Source: Neoarius graeffei (taxonomy: Eukaryota > Chordata > Actinopteri > Siluriformes > Ariidae). Taken from it: 64,000 nt of DNA. The position numbers and the translations under genes are program-made. The DNA lies in contig NC_083572.1 in assembly GCF_027579695.1 (NCBI RefSeq), positions 12,727,915 through 12,791,914 of the forward strand, in the 5' to 3' direction. The first letter of the stretch is position 1. Every line of letters starts with the position of its first letter. This document shows positions 54,103 to 64,000 of this stretch, one piece after another. Under the pieces are notes generated by a model that ran no database searches, was not told the DNA's origin, and saw only the letters and a program-made list of their open reading frames with translations.

Positions 54103-54701
54103 AACGGCATATGATAAAGGTACGTAGAGCTATAGATTCTACATGATAATCATAACTGTAATCATAAAGTCTGCGTGATATCAGTCATGTATTTGCTTGT
54201 GAAAGCTTGCGGCTTTCATGTAACTGCCGCCTAGCAACGAGAGGCAAAGGGTAAAGAGGGTAGGCTATCATAGATTCTATTCGGAAGAGATCAACACAAT
54301 TCTAGACTCCCAGAAGAGGAAGAGCTAGCACTAGAGAGTTCACCGGCGTTTTCATGCGCCATTTCCATTGAGTAGAACCAGAGTAGAACAGCCAGTGAAC
54401 CGCAGCGTGTTCTCCCGCTGACGTCACGACATGGCCGCGAGCCACGGACCCAATTTTCTTGCGCTGTGCAATTAAAAGTTGGATATTTGCGTAACAACAG
54501 CTTCTTTTCACGTAATTATAACAGAAATCTAACATGTTTGCCATGTTGTATAGTTTATTTAAGAAATTGCATAGAGTCATGTTCGTGTCATCAGCCCTTT
54601 AAGTCTGTGCTGTGACTTCATGTCAGCTGTACAATGTTGGATTTGAATGAATGCTGGAATCCGATTTGTCAGAAGGTGGTAAATCACAGGTGTATATTAA
54701 A

Positions 54702-55657
54702 CAGACCCTCCAGGATTTTGCGATGTTGTGATTTGCAACTTCAACGCAAATTCAACCAATCCCCGCAAATTCAGGCCGGTGTTTCAATTATATCCAATCA
54801 CCGCAACTTTCTCGCAAATTTGACCAATCGTGGGCGTCGTCTTGAGGTGACGTTGACAAACTACCTTCTGCCTTACTTCCGTGTATACGTTCAAGAGAAG
54901 CAGCATGTGCGAGTCAAGTGTTTATGTAGGCTTAAATTCTGTTACTGAAAGTGTTATGTTTACAGTGAAGGACTGTGTGCACTTTACATTATTTTTTTAC
55001 TTAATACAAGAAATTAATGGATGCCAACATTTTTGCCAAAATGGTATTTTATTTTCCATTGTTTAGGCAGCTTCAGCATCACACTGTGAGATTCTGTTCA
55101 AATTGAGTTTTTTTTTTTCTTCTATGAAGCCTGAGCCATTTATTTTATTAGTTTATAATTATTGTTTAATTTAGTCTTCAGGAGAGACTGCCTGCACACA
55201 GTACTAGTATTAATATTTTTTTTTCTTACATGAAAGCTGAGGCATTTATATTATATTTTAAGGTAACTTCATGTTGTGCTGTGAGGTTCTATACACTTTA
55301 ACTTTTGAACCAACAGGTGCATTTGGATAAGTAAAGCCTATTTTTCTGCATATTTGTAGTCCTGGTAATCTTTTATATTGGTAAAGTTGTTTATAGGACC
55401 ATTTCTCAGTGTCTGTTTTTTTAATCAATAGTTTTTCAGTAATAACTTAATATTTAACATATCACTCAATTTTAATCACAAAAAGAGAAAATCGCAACAA
55501 TTTCTCGCAACTTTCACTTCCTCCCGCAATGTAATCGCAACAAAAACCTAAAAAACACCGCAACTTTCATTGCAATTTTTTGGAAACCCCCCTGCAACAT
55601 CAGACATTTTAGCCCGCAACAATCACAAAAAAGGCCTGTGAAATCCTGGGGGGACTG
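54702..55657. repeat. MITE-like repeat, CAGACCCTCCAGGATTT ends
   Basis: Left CAGACCCTCCAGGATTTTGC and right, inward, CAGTCCCCCCAGGATTTCAC form imperfect inverted ends. Internal GCAAATTC/TCGCAAC words are repeated at both sides. Flanks (TATTAAA / ATTTAAA) are only similar. hAT-like is a guess. Confidence 0.55.
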
Positions 55658-55799
55658 ATTTAAAGTGCTTGTTCTAATATGTTCATGTTTCTGTAGTCAC
55701 AACATATGCAGGGGATTATAGGGCAGACTCTCTATATTAATGAAATGGAAAAACAGTAGCAACAACAAACTAGAAGGGCACTCAGTAGAGTGCAAATCT

Positions 55800-56240
55800 C
55801 CACCAAGCCACATGTTATCAAAATCAAGTCACTTGATCCTAGGATAATACTAAAGCTGCCCACCAAATTTTATCCAAATCCGTTCACTACTTTTTGAGTT
55901 ACGTTGGGAACAGAGAAAAAGATCCTGGATCTACATACATACCTGGATTTGCCTCAAAATCTAATCGCTTGTTCCTTGGCCCATGGTCCAACTTTCCACC
56001 AAATTTCATCCAAATCCATTCACGACTTTGAGTTGCGTTGGGAACGGACAAAAACATCTTGGATCCGCATACATACATATCTGGATTTGTATCAAAATCT
56101 AATCAATTGTTCTTTGGCCCATGGCTCACCTTTCCACCAAATTTCATCCAAATTCATTCACTACTTTTTGAGTTACGTTGGGAACAGGCAAACAAATGGA
56201 GGCGAAAACCCAACCTCCTCCAACAAAGTTGGCGGAGGTA
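55800..56240. repeat. Tandem repeat of about 137 bp, three units
   Basis: The motif CCACCAAATTTCATCCAAAT recurs at about 55861, 55998 and 56134, each followed by TTTTGAGTTACGTTGGGAAC (or close). It ends in CCTCCAACAAAGTTGGCGGAGG. The frames here are by-products of the repeat. Confidence 0.88.
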
Positions 56241-56556
56241 AAAAAAAAACAAGCAAAAACAAACTGTAATTGTTGATATGCGTAAGCTTTCTATAAGATG
56301 TTAATTTAGCAGTTTGGAAGGAGTCTCCAGTATAGGTCCTTTCTTATAACTAGACATAAAATTGTTTCAGTTTTCCAACCCAGGAAATTCTTCAGGATGG
56401 AGGACTTTGAGCTTTCCTGTTAACATGACATTTGTTTGATTAACTTCAAGAAAGAGAAAAAAATAAAGGTAGACTGACTTTCAGATTTTTCAAGTTTAGG
56501 TCATAAAAAGAATTTTCCCTGGCACCCAGTTGTTTTTGTTTAGTGGACTGAAAGCT

Positions 56557-56925
56557 CATCTCATCTCATTATCTCTAGCCGCTTTATCCTTCTACAGGGT
56601 CGCAGGCAAGCTGGAGCCTATCCCAGCTGACTACGGGCGAAAGGCGGGGTACACCCTGGACAAGTCACCAGGTCATCACAGGGCTGACACATAGACACAG
56701 ACAACCATTCACATTCACACCTACGGTCAATTTAGAGTCACCAGTTAACCTAACCTGCATGTCTTTGGACTGTGGGGGAAACCGGAGCACCCGGAGGAAA
56801 CCCACGTGGACACAGGGAGAACATGCAAACTCCACACAGAAAGGCCCTCACCGGCCCCGGGGCTCGAACCCAGGACCTTCTTGCTGTGAGGCGACAGCAC
56901 TAACCACTACACCACCGTGCCACCC
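56557..56925 (-). repeat. tRNA-derived SINE with 12-bp target duplication
   Basis: Flanked by GGACTGAAAGCT at 56545-56556 and 56926-56937. Confidence 0.95.
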
Positions 56926-56989
56926 GGACTGAAAGCTTCTGAATTCAAATCACAGACTTCCAATTTTGTTTTTTGTTTTTTTTTAAATA

Positions 56990-57332
56990 GAACAATTAAT
57001 GAATTTAGGGCTACGTGGCCCTAAATTCTCGGGTGTTTGTTCCTGCTTCACCATGACACAATCAAATATACTATGTCATGCATCACGTGGTGGGCTTTCC
57101 CCGTTCGCGCAAGGCATTGTGGGATGCAAATTTGAAACAGGAGAGAAAAATGGAGGACACGAATGAAACGTGAAAGACCAACTACAGTAACGGAAAGCGA
57201 GAAGAAAAGACTTTATGCTGCAAAGGAAAAGAAACGCAGGACTAAACTAATAAATATCGGCGGTCAGCGAGCACCTCGGTGTGATCAGCTGTTCGTTTAG
57301 TGACAGAATGATATAATTGTCAGTGCATGGTT
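56990..57332 (+). repeat. Unclassified transposon-like sequence, 5' part
   Basis: Opens with a palindrome (TTAGGGCTACGTGGCCCTAA). Near 57160 a short frame reads MKRERPTTVTESEKKRLYAA, then KEKKRRTKLINIG, a highly charged sequence of the sort fish transposons encode. It resumes at about 58810 beyond the L1 insertion. Confidence 0.35.
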
Positions 57333-57347
57333 AAGGTAAACCTGTAG

Positions 57348-58794
57348 GTCACAGAATCACTCTCTACTATTCTTGGCTGTCACATCCCAGCAACCCCTTC
57401 CCTATGTATACTTGGTGATACAACCGCAATCAATATAAGCACCTCATGCAATAAAATACTGCTAGTAGCGCTGACTATGGCCAAGAAAACAATCCTCATG
57501 AACTGGAAATCAAGGAATACTGTACACATCACTCATTGGAAAAATCTATCGGATTACATATCATTGGACAATATATCCACTCCAAACTTAAATAACACTC
57601 AGAATACACCCTTCATCACCTTCTTACAGTTATGACATGACCTGACCCTCTGCACCTGAGATCCAACTCACAACTTTACATCCACATGTAAATAGCTATA
57701 TAAAATAGAGCAGCGGATGGTAGCTGGAACAATATAATCTCTCTTTCCCCCCTCCTTTTTTTTTGGCTTAAATTTTATTTATTTATTTTTTTCATCTCCT
57801 TTCTCTTTCCCTCTGCCTCTCTCTACTTCACTCATCCCTGTTCTGCCTGGGCCCCATGGGTGGCTCGGGCGGCCCGGTCCTGTCAGGTTGCCATGTGGGA
57901 CCGGTGCTGTGGGGTATTCATGGGTTCTGGGCCCCCGTCGCACACTCGCCCTTTGCGTGTGCACACACACCTCTTCCTGGCAATACGCAACACGCTTTAT
58001 TCTCTTTTAAATGCACTACATATTAGTTTGCATACATCATACATCTACCAATAACAAGAACAACAAATAGACTAGGGCAAGCAAGGCGTGCATGCAGATG
58101 CCTCGGCAGGTGTTTCACTGCACGCCTTGCTTCTTTTAATGCTTACACAATTTAGAGGAGGCATATATCCATGAGTACGCGGGGTTGTTGTGGCGTGCAG
58201 GGCTAAATCTGGGCACAGACTCACCCTGAGCGCACACTTCTTTTAATGCAATACATTAGAGAAAGCCCACAATATAGCCATTTACATTCTTATATAGGAC
58301 AAATACGGCGTGTCTGGAGTTGAGGTGTGGTGGGTCGTGGGGAGGAGGCGCTGGGGGCCAAGGGCCGTGGGCTGGTTAACATGCAGGGCCTTCCCTCTGC
58401 CATCTCATTGTGGTATATCTTGTGTGGGGTGGGACAACACTGTGGTCATACTTGGGTGCCCAGGCAATCCTTATAATCAGTCAATCAATTTTTTTTTCTT
58501 ATTCTTATCCCTATTCTTATTTCTCTTATTATTATCCTACATAAAGATAATATTACTCATTTCCTTTGTAACCCTCCTTCTCTGCAATCTAGCCTCCATC
58601 TCCCCGGTCCAACAGTAAGTCAGTACTACTCCTTATACACACACACGGACATCTCCATATACACATTATTCCTCACTGTTGATTTTGGTTTTTCACTCAA
58701 CTTTAAATTCGCTGTTGTGTTTGAATTCTGGTTTTTTGTGTAGTTGTATTGTCATTGTTTTGTATAATTGTATTGTATACGAATAAATAAAAAA
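57348..58794 (+). mobile_element. L1-type LINE, 3' end, with 15-bp target duplication
   Basis: AAGGTAAACCTGTAG at 57333-57347 and 58795-58809 bounds a 1447-bp insert ending in GAATAAATAAAAAA. Its start encodes the C-terminus of an L1-like ORF2 (TMAKKTILMNWKSRNTVHIT, then HWKNLSDYISLD). The rest is a pyrimidine-rich 3' UTR. It is truncated at the 5' end. Confidence 0.85.
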
Positions 58795-58809
58795 AAGGTA
58801 AACCTGTAG

Positions 58810-59290
58810 ATGGCAGTAATGCAACACTGTGGATGCCAGCTGCCAAAAAAGAAGGTAAACCTGCACATGCGCACACGGACTTCCTCTGTCTGCTTGACTG
58901 CGCAAAGCGAGCGATTTCATGCACATCATTTGTTCAGGAATCCTGTCAAATTGAATAACTTCCAAGCCACAGAATGGCCTGATATTTTGTGAGATATTAC
59001 ATAAACATGTATCACAATGCCCGAATTTTAGAGGGAACTAAATTTCACCAATTTTCTGAAATCGAAAGGCCGTCTAGCTTTAAGGTTGGTGAGGGAATGC
59101 CCATTTCTAGCTGCTTTAACATAAAAATAAATAAATAAAATCAGAAACAGCCATAAACATGACCTTGTTTGGCAGACTGTTTCTAAATGGATTGAAATTA
59201 CATATATTGTGTCGTTTAATAAATCAATTGTTCTAATCATCAGCAAATTGTTGTGATGTAAGATCAATGAAACACTTCATCGTGCTGTTA
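58810..59290. repeat. Unclassified transposon-like sequence, 3' part
   Basis: Follows directly on the second copy of the target duplication of the L1 insert, so it continues the host repeat of 56990-57332. No second end was identified. The region 59291-59694 shows nothing recognisable. Confidence 0.3.
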
Positions 59291-59694
59291 CTGGAAATTA
59301 ATCTTCATGATAGGCTTCTGCTTGCACTGGGACGAATTCTCTTGAGTTATAAGTCAACATTTACGGGAACTGGAGCTATGGATTTACAGGTTCAACCTGA
59401 AAACTATGCTTTTCTGCTTTTTCAGCTCAAGTAGTGCTCAGATGAGACATGAATAAAATTCCCCCAGCAAAAAAAAGTCAATCCAGGTTGCAGGATGTGG
59501 AAGAGGTACATTTGCTTCTAGTAGCAGTTGCTTTTGCTTTTCTGCCAGCTTTATCTTGGGGATCCTTGACCTTTCAAGCATGAACCTTGGTCTTGTGACC
59601 CAATAGAAACCAAGTGGGTGGGATCTGTCATCTTTTTGGTTGGTAAACAAATAACCCCAATTTGGCGAGCTTGTTTTTCGGCAACAGCCTCCAG

Positions 59695-59877
59695 ATGGTT
59701 GTAAAACAGTGGTACGAGAACGCCATGTGCTCCAGAGGACAGCGCTATCAGAAGTCCGTTGCAGACTTTTACATAATCTTTAACGTCTTGATCAAGGTGG
59801 TACCCATCATCCCGGCATTCTTGCTCGCGCGAATTGGAGACAAGGGCTACCAGAAGGTTCCTGTAGTAATCCCTGGA
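59695..59877 (+). pseudogene. SLC46/MFS-like transporter gene fragment
   Basis: A 61-residue stretch reads QWYENAMCSRGQRYQKSVAD, then FYIIFNVLIKVVPIIPAFLL and ARIGDKGYQKVPVVIP. A luminal cysteine-bearing loop, a membrane helix, and the cytoplasmic signature GDKGYxKVP (compare G-x-x-x-D-x-x-G-[RK]-[RK] of the major facilitator superfamily) resemble SLC46-type transporters, in particular the SLC46A2 style. The homology ends abruptly at VVIP, where membrane helix continuation is expected. No other exon is near. It may be a duplicated exon or retro-fragment. The long overlapping minus-strand frame is taken as a shadow. Confidence 0.4.
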
Positions 59878-59891
59878 ATCTGGAAACCAAA

Positions 59892-60019
59892 CGACAGCAC
59901 AGAAAAGAGAAAGAGGCGCAACCCCAATCACCATTGACCTTTCAGTGCCACCAATGCCCCCGAGTTTTCAGAGCTAGAATCAGGCTCATCAGCCATCAAC
60001 GAGCCCACCATCAGATGTG
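59892..60019 (+). pseudogene. C2H2 zinc-finger tail of a LINE-type protein
   Basis: The frame reads QHRKEKEAQPQSPLTFQCHQ, then CPRVFRARIRLISHQRAHHQ and M-stop. C-x2-C-x12-H-x3-H with 'FRARIxLISHxRAH' is the zinc finger at the C-terminus of some fish LINE ORF2 proteins. The remaining LINE is absent. Confidence 0.55.
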
Positions 60020-60089
60020 ACCGGAAGGAATGAACTCCTTGGGTACGAGGAATCGCCGCCGTCGATGATGTGTAAAGCGTCAACATAAA

Positions 60090-60240
60090 CGGTGGCTACT
60101 TTGAATAATCTGAAATATCAAACGTTTTGTTGACCGTGTTTATTGCATAGTTTTGATGTCTTCAGTTTTGTTCTACAATGTAGAAAATAGTCAAAAACCT
60201 ATGAATGAGTAGTGGTGTACAAAATTTTGACAAATACTAA
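60090..60240. repeat. Tc1 3' terminal fragment (salmonid-type family)
   Basis: TACTTTGAATAATCTGAAAT, TTGCATAGTTTTGATGTCTT and TCTACAATGTAGAAAATAGT follow the right end of a well-known fish Tc1 family. Only the end is present. From 60241 to 60578 the sequence resembles an anonymous dispersed repeat (CTGGGGAGGATGACGTCCAA). Confidence 0.65.
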
Positions 60241-60578
60241 TCAACAGCTACCAACTGGGGAGGATGACGTCCAACACATGCTTCCTCCAAGACACGTGAA
60301 TGCCAGCCAGTCACATCTTTTCCAACTGCTGCTCATACTGCGTTAAGGAAAGCGCTATCTGCCCTCTTCTGTATACATGAACTCGGAGACGCCCACTTTT
60401 TGGCTAGTGTCACTGTGACTGACATTGGAGGCGGAGCATATCAATCATTCCCATCCAGATAGCATAGTCATTCTTTGCTCGCTTTTCTCCCGGCCACAGA
60501 TGGCTGTGGCAATTTGCGATCTAAAGACACTGGACATCTTTCTAGCTGTTTTCTTCTTGTTACTAGGGTTTCCTGTTA

Positions 60579-61684
60579 CAACCCCGATTCCAAAAAAGTT
60601 GGGACAAAGTACAAATTGTCAATAAAAACAGAATGCAATGATGTGGAAGTTTCAAAATTCAATATTTTATTCAGAATAGAACATAGATGACATATCAAAT
60701 GTTTAAACTGAGAAAATGTAGCATTTAAAGAGAAAAATTAGGTGATTTTAAATTTCATGACAACACATCTCAAAAAAGTTGGGACAAGGCCATGTTTACC
60801 ACTGTGAGACATCCCCTTTTCTCTTTACAACAGTCTGTAAACGTCTGGGGACTGAGGAGACAAGTTGGTCAAGTTTAGGGATAGGAATGTTAACCCACTC
60901 TTGTCTAATGTAGGATTCTAGTTGCTCAACTGTCTTAGGTCTTTTTTGTCATATCTTCCGTTTTATGATGCGCCAAATGTTTTCTATGGGTGAAAGATCT
61001 GGACTGCAGGCTGGCCAGTTCAGTACCCGGACCCTTCTTCTACGCAGCCATGATGCTGTAATTGATGCAGTATGTGGTTTGGCATTGTCACTTCGGAAAA
61101 TGCAAGGTCTTCCCTGAAAGAGACGTGATCTGGATGGGAGCATGTGTTGCTCTAGAACCTGGATATACCTTTCAGCATTGATGGTGTCTTTCCAGATGTG
61201 CAAGCTGTCCATGCCACACGCACTAATGCAACCCCATACCATCAGAGATGCAGGCTTCTTCAGAGATGCAGGCTTCCACTATTTGTCGGCACAGAATTAG
61301 GGGGATTGGTGATCCTCTTCCCATCTTTACTTCTGAGAGCCGCTGCCACTCCAAGATGCTCTTTTTATACCCAGTCATGTTAATGACCTATTGCCAATTG
61401 ACCTAATGAGTTGCAATTTGGTCCTCCAGCTGTTCCTTTTTTGTACCTTTAACTTTTCCAGCCTCTTATTGCCCCTGTCCCAACTTTTTTGAGATGTGTT
61501 GCACTCATGAAATTTCAAATGAGCCAATATTTGGCATGAAATTTCGAAATATCTCACTTTCGACATTTGATATGTTGTCTATGTTCTATTGTGAATACAA
61601 TATCAGTTTTTGAGATTTGTAAATTATTGCATTCCGTTTTAATTTACAATTTGTACTTTCACAACTTTTTTGGAATCGGGGTTG
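60579..61684 (-). mobile_element. Tc1 transposon, family B copy 3, internally deleted
   Basis: Both terminal repeats are present with TA at 60577-60578 and 61685-61686. It is 1106 bp, against 1600 bp for the copy at 32151. The deletion junction is near 61275, where GCAGGCTTC is followed by CACTATTTGTCGG. Confidence 0.96.
60949..61242 (-). pseudogene. Tc1 transposase C-terminal part, family B
   Basis: The frame contains [20 protein letters not shown], then [20 protein letters not shown] and [18 protein letters not shown], and then a stop. The N-terminal HTH region and first catalytic Asp were lost in the deletion. This is a non-autonomous derivative that could only be moved by a transposase from elsewhere. 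Confidence 0.92.
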
Positions 61685-61928
61685 TACAATGGTATAAACA
61701 TATCAAAACTTCGGACACTTGGATGCCATTTCTATCAGATATGGACAGAAGTTAGACTCTTCCAGCGTCCAACAAAAAGAAGAAAAAACTCTTTTATTCA
61801 AATTAGCATTTCAAACACACAGTTGTCCTGTTTTTAACACAAGGAAAGCATTTTACATGAGATTAATACAGTATCTTTTAATATAAGCTTAATCCATGAT
61901 CCAAATATTCAACAACCCTGCTTTTTAT

Positions 61929-61944
61929 ATATATATATATATAA
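61929..61944. repeat. Short (TA)n run
   Basis: Eight TA units. Sequence from 61687 to 62014 is otherwise featureless. Confidence 0.85.
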
Positions 61945-62070
61945 ATACCCCCACTCCGAAGGAGGGAGAATATAGTGATTTACCTCTGTCCATCCATCCG
62001 TCCATCCAAAACACCCTTTTACTCAGCAACCACAAATCATAGCCACTTGGTACCAAACTTCAGCTTGGGG

Positions 62071-62147
62071 TTAGATTAGATTAGATTAGATTAGATTAGA
62101 TTAGATTAGATTAGATTAGATTAGATTAGATTAGATTAGATTAGATT
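62071..62147. repeat. (TTAGA)n microsatellite, LINE 3' tail
   Basis: About 15 units of TTAGA ending TTAGATTCACTTTATTCATC. This is the complement of the tail of the LINE that follows. Confidence 0.93.
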
Positions 62148-62993
62148 CACTTTATTCATCCCACATCGGGGAAATTCACATGTTACAGTAGCAAGAAAAT
62201 GTCAAACAGATAACAAATAAAACTGAAATAAAAATGAGACAAATGAAGGATTAAATACAGAGGGCTATTTGCATTATCTACCGTGAAAAAGTATAGAAAA
62301 ATTGCCTTATTGAGAGGCTCGGAAAAATTGCACATTACAGGTAGACTCTGTATATATACACACACTCACACATCGTATTTATATATAAATATAAGTATGC
62401 ATAAAAATAGTTTAAGGCCTATATTATTGCACATAATAATTGCATCGATGAGAGATGGCAGATGTAGTAGTGGTGAAGTAGTGCAAATATAACGACAAAC
62501 AGGTTATTGGTGCTACGTTACAAGTTGTGGGTGTTATACAGTCTGACAGCAATAGGTATGAATGACCTGCGGTATCTCTCCTTCTTACACCGTGGGTGTA
62601 GCAGTCTACTACTAAGAGAGCTGCTTAAAGTCCCCACAGCCTTTAAGGGGGGTGAGGGGGTTCTCCATGATTGAGGTCAGCTTGGCTAACATCATCCTCT
62701 CACCCACCACCTCAATGGAGTCCAGACAACAGTCCAAGACTGAGCCAGCCCTTCTGACCAGTTTATTAAGTTTCTTCCTGTCCCTCTCTGAACTTCCGCA
62801 GCCCCAGCAGACCACAGCGTAGAAAATCGCTGATGCTACCACAGAGTCATAAAAGTCCTAAGCAGTGTCCTGCACACACCAAAAGTCTTCTCAAGAGGTG
62901 GAGACAACTTTGGCCCTTCTTGTACAGGACATCTGTGTTGTTAGTCCAGTCCAGTTTGTTGTTGAGGTGAACACCCAGGTATTTGTACTCTAT
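62071..62993 (-). pseudogene. CR1/L2/Rex1-group LINE, 5'-truncated 3' end
   Basis: Minus-strand text in order: IEYKYLGVHLNNKLDWTNNT, DVLYKKGQSCLHLLRRL, then in another frame VASAIFYAVVCWGCGSSERD, RKKLNKLVRRAGSVLDC and LDSIEVVGERMMLAKLTSIM. This is the C-terminal part of a CR1/L2-type RT. The 3' tail is the (TTAGA)n run. Comparison with the uninterrupted unit at 63503-63530 shows where it landed. Confidence 0.8.
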
Positions 62994-63064
62994 ACCGTGT
63001 ATACCGTTTTCAGGTCTGTCACACATTGACTTCCTGGTTACCGACTGAATGTATTTACGAAACA

Positions 63065-63425
63065 TCTCATCTCATTATCTCTAGCCGCTTTATCCTGTTC
63101 TATAGGGTCACAGGCAAGCTGGAGCCTATCCCAGCTGACTACGGGCGAAAGGCGGGGTACACCCTGGACAAGTCGCCAGGTCATCACAGGGCTGACACAT
63201 AGACACAGACAACCATTCACACTCACACCTATGGTCAATTTAGAGTCACCAGTTAACCTAACCTGCATGTCTTTGGACTGTGGGGGAAACCGGAGCACCC
63301 GGAGGAAACCCACGTGGAGAACATGCAAACTCCGCACAGTAAGACCCTTGCCGGCCACAGGGCTCGAACCCAGGACCTTCTTGCTGTGAGGCAACAGCGC
63401 TAACCACTACACCACCGTGCCGCCC
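63065..63425 (-). repeat. tRNA-derived SINE
   Basis: Minus-strand copy, tail CATCTCATCTCAT at the left and head ACCACCGTGCCGCCCC at the right. It is inserted at GAAACAT / ATTTACAAAA of the tandem repeat. No clear target duplication remains. Confidence 0.92.
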
Positions 63426-63655
63426 CATTTACAAAATTTCGTAACACTTTTCTCAGCAACTACAAATCACAACTGCTTGATCTTTGGTACTGAGCTTCAG
63501 CTTGGGGTTCTATACCGTGTATACCATTTTCAGGTCTGTCCCACATCAACTTCCTGTTTACCGACTGAATGTATTTACGAAACATAGGGTAGATTTACAA
63601 AATTTTCGTAATACTTTTCTCAGCAAGTACAAACTATACTGCTCTTTACTTGTTT

Positions 63656-64000
63656 CAGGGTTAATTATTTGTTGAAGTCAACATTCATAATAAGTGTCCT
63701 ATTCCTTCGGTTGTTTGCATTCTGATATAAGCGAGAGCGAGGGTATATGTAAGTGAGCAGTAGCTCACAGTTGATCTTGTTTTTTTTTTATTATTATTAA
63801 TGCTAATGTTTACGTGTCATCTAAAAACACCTAACCCACTTGTGTTGTCCACTCTGAACTAACACTACTGTAAGAATTAACGTCAGCTGCCTGCATGTGG
63901 GACCGAATATAATGCAACTTTTACCACCGTCCCCATGGGACATGATTACACACGTCTGTACACACCTAATGATGGGGAGAAATGAATAGGTTACGGAGAT
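63656..64000. other. Window end, nothing recognised
   Basis: AT-rich with a T run at 63780-63789; no feature supported. Confidence 0.45.

Larger units (their letters stand above)
53224..54598 (+). mobile_element. Kolobok-like transposon, TTAA target, 1375 bp
   Basis: Ends AGTGCTGATGACACG and, inward from the right, AGGGCTGATGACACG, bounded by TTAA at 53220-53223 and 54599-54602. TTAA duplication together with an encoded THAP domain is the Kolobok pattern. The catalytic region is missing. Confidence 0.82.
62015..63655. repeat. About 170-bp tandem repeat, three units, with two insertions
   Basis: CTTTTCTCAGCAACTACAAAT-like text occurs at about 62027, 63448 and 63619. The complete unit 63448-63618 contains CAGCTTGGGGTTCTATACCG and CTTCCTGTTTACCGACTGAA. 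The earlier units are interrupted by a LINE and a SINE. Confidence 0.75.

Noticed and set aside
59551-59934. 127-residue minus-strand ORF
   Set aside because: It overlaps the transporter-like plus-strand fragment, whose motif pattern is more convincing.

Overview
This is nuclear DNA from a ray-finned fish. The evidence is a teleost-type ATF4 gene, an apolipoprotein-L-like gene, and a dense load of fish-type repeats: Tc1 transposons, L2, RTE, L1 and R4-type LINEs, tRNA-derived SINEs of the DANA/V-SINE type, and hAT, Harbinger and Kolobok elements. A catfish or another otophysan is plausible, but the sequence alone does not prove it. Genes have short coding exons with GT-AG introns, and AATAAA signals are visible.

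Layout. 0.2-2 kb: a Tc1 relic, and a Gmr1-like LTR retrotransposon relic whose integrase precedes its reverse transcriptase. 3.4-5.8 kb: SINEs, one nested in another. 6.1-9.3 kb: an R4/Dong/Rex6-type LINE lying between two TA microsatellites. 9.8-11.4 kb: a broken Tc1 (family A). 12-15 kb: a 5'-truncated L2 LINE with a long open RT frame. 15.2-17.2 kb: an apoL-like gene (three coding exons seen). 17.4-18.9 kb: a broken Tc1 (family B). 20.2-21.1 kb: a TIR element with 9-bp target duplications that carries the start of a RecQ-like helicase gene. 21.8-23.7 kb: a hAT element inside a SINE. 26.9-30 kb: atf4 with promoter, two upstream ORFs, three exons and a poly(A) signal. 32.1-33.75 kb: a nearly intact Tc1 (family B). 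33.9-41 kb: Tc1 and Harbinger relics and nested SINEs. 39.8-42.2 kb: a Tol2-like hAT carrying two SINEs and a Harbinger MITE. 42.3-43.1 kb: an RTE LINE. 44.3-45.9 kb: a nearly intact Tc1 (family A). 47.3-51.3 kb: a transposon with long terminal inverted repeats, one of which has grown into 42 tandem copies of an 82-bp unit. 52-53 kb: a gene for a tandem HIT-like protein. 53.2-54.6 kb: a Kolobok-like element with a THAP exon. 57.3-58.8 kb: the 3' end of an L1. 59.7-59.9 kb: a possible SLC46-like gene fragment. 60.6-61.7 kb: an internally deleted Tc1. 62-63.6 kb: an L2/Rex1-type LINE end and a SINE, each inserted in a ~170-bp tandem repeat.

Host genes are few: an apoL-like gene, atf4 and the HIT-like gene, all on the plus strand. 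They do not look functionally linked. The best-supported regulation is at atf4, where a 3-codon uORF1 and a 60-codon uORF2 overlapping the coding start match the layout that makes vertebrate ATF4 stress-inducible at translation.

The most unusual items are the transposon with the one-sided 42-copy array (47306-51263), the small helicase-carrying transposon (20226-21109) and the tandem HIT protein with a degenerate histidine triad (52017-52946). Family assignments are from memory of protein motifs, without database searches.
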